A stretch of DNA of 64,000 bases. It comes from Siphlonurus alternatus. Its lineage: Eukaryota; Arthropoda; Insecta; Ephemeroptera; Siphlonuridae. The DNA lies in contig OX463783.1 of the NCBI GenBank assembly GCA_949825025.1, positions 14,047,628 to 14,111,627 on the forward strand. The letters run 5' to 3'. How positions within the stretch are numbered: position 1 is the stretch's first letter; each line of letters opens with the position of its first letter. The notes beneath the pieces were generated by a model. The model saw only the letters and a list, made by a program, of their open reading frames with translations, did no database searches and was not told the DNA's origin. Positions 63,895 through 64,000 of this stretch are shown here, in pieces. The position numbers and the translations under genes are program-made.

Positions 63895-64000
63895 ACACGA
63901 TACAATTTTTCTAACTATTGCATACAATTTTTTCTTACAAGAAAACTTGAACTCCATTTGTTTGTGTGGATATGAAATTTTCTTGTAAGGAAATATTGTA
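63895..64000. mobile_element. TTAA-flanked hairpin G3, cut by window end
   Basis: TTAA (63891-63894), AGCCGGTATTACACGATACA, TTCTTACAAGAAAAC, the TTTGTTTGTGTGGATATGAA centre and the start of the mirrored arm. The right end is outside the window. Confidence 0.85.

Overview
This window looks like gene-poor, very A+T-rich animal (metazoan) DNA, roughly three quarters A+T by eye. The case for an animal is a recognisable 28S rRNA fragment, SINEs with 5S-rRNA-like and tRNA-like heads, many short palindromic DNA transposons (MITEs/foldbacks), long (GA)n tracts, and no compact gene or operon structure. I cannot name the species; an AT-rich invertebrate is the best guess. No complete protein-coding gene can be supported. 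Almost every longer open frame is a shadow of a microsatellite, a SINE or a palindrome arm. The sequence reads as intergenic or intronic.

Region by region: 1-12 kb holds foldback A1 (1493-1810), a SINE whose tail has become a 180-bp TTTA array, the first copy of dispersed repeat J, and (GA)/(CT) tracts. 12-22 kb holds a TA-flanked element with a family F hairpin inside it, a hAT-type MITE with a perfect 8-bp target duplication (17267-17401), the near-perfect 369-bp hairpin C1, and a 5S-headed SINE. 22-33 kb holds a CpG-rich candidate first exon on the minus strand (about 23925-24120), foldback A2, several B-type foldbacks, one of them interrupted by a 192-bp 28S rRNA fragment, a small frame with four CAGGTG boxes, and hairpin C3. 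33-47 kb is mostly bare AT-rich sequence with scattered SINEs, foldbacks and one micro-hairpin. 47.5-49.6 kb is a nested structure: a 2-kb palindrome with 36-bp repeats in its arms sits inside a small family D MITE and is flanked by a 13-bp duplication. 50-64 kb holds a tRNA-headed SINE, a run of TTAA-flanked palindromes (C2, S, H, the 1.67-kb element R, G2, G3), a short open frame at 58605-58766, the second J copy, and foldback A3.

The parts relate to each other as a mobile-element community. At least six unrelated-looking families share the TTAA target preference of piggyBac-type transposition. The A and B foldbacks share outer and inner modules and carry the CRE octamer TGACGTCA, which occurs 17 times in the window against about 0.3 expected by composition. 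SINEs with two different pol III heads share one central core. Positions were counted by hand from the numbered lines, so boundaries may be off by a few bases. Superfamily names rest on target duplications and terminal repeats, not on a transposase, since none is visible.
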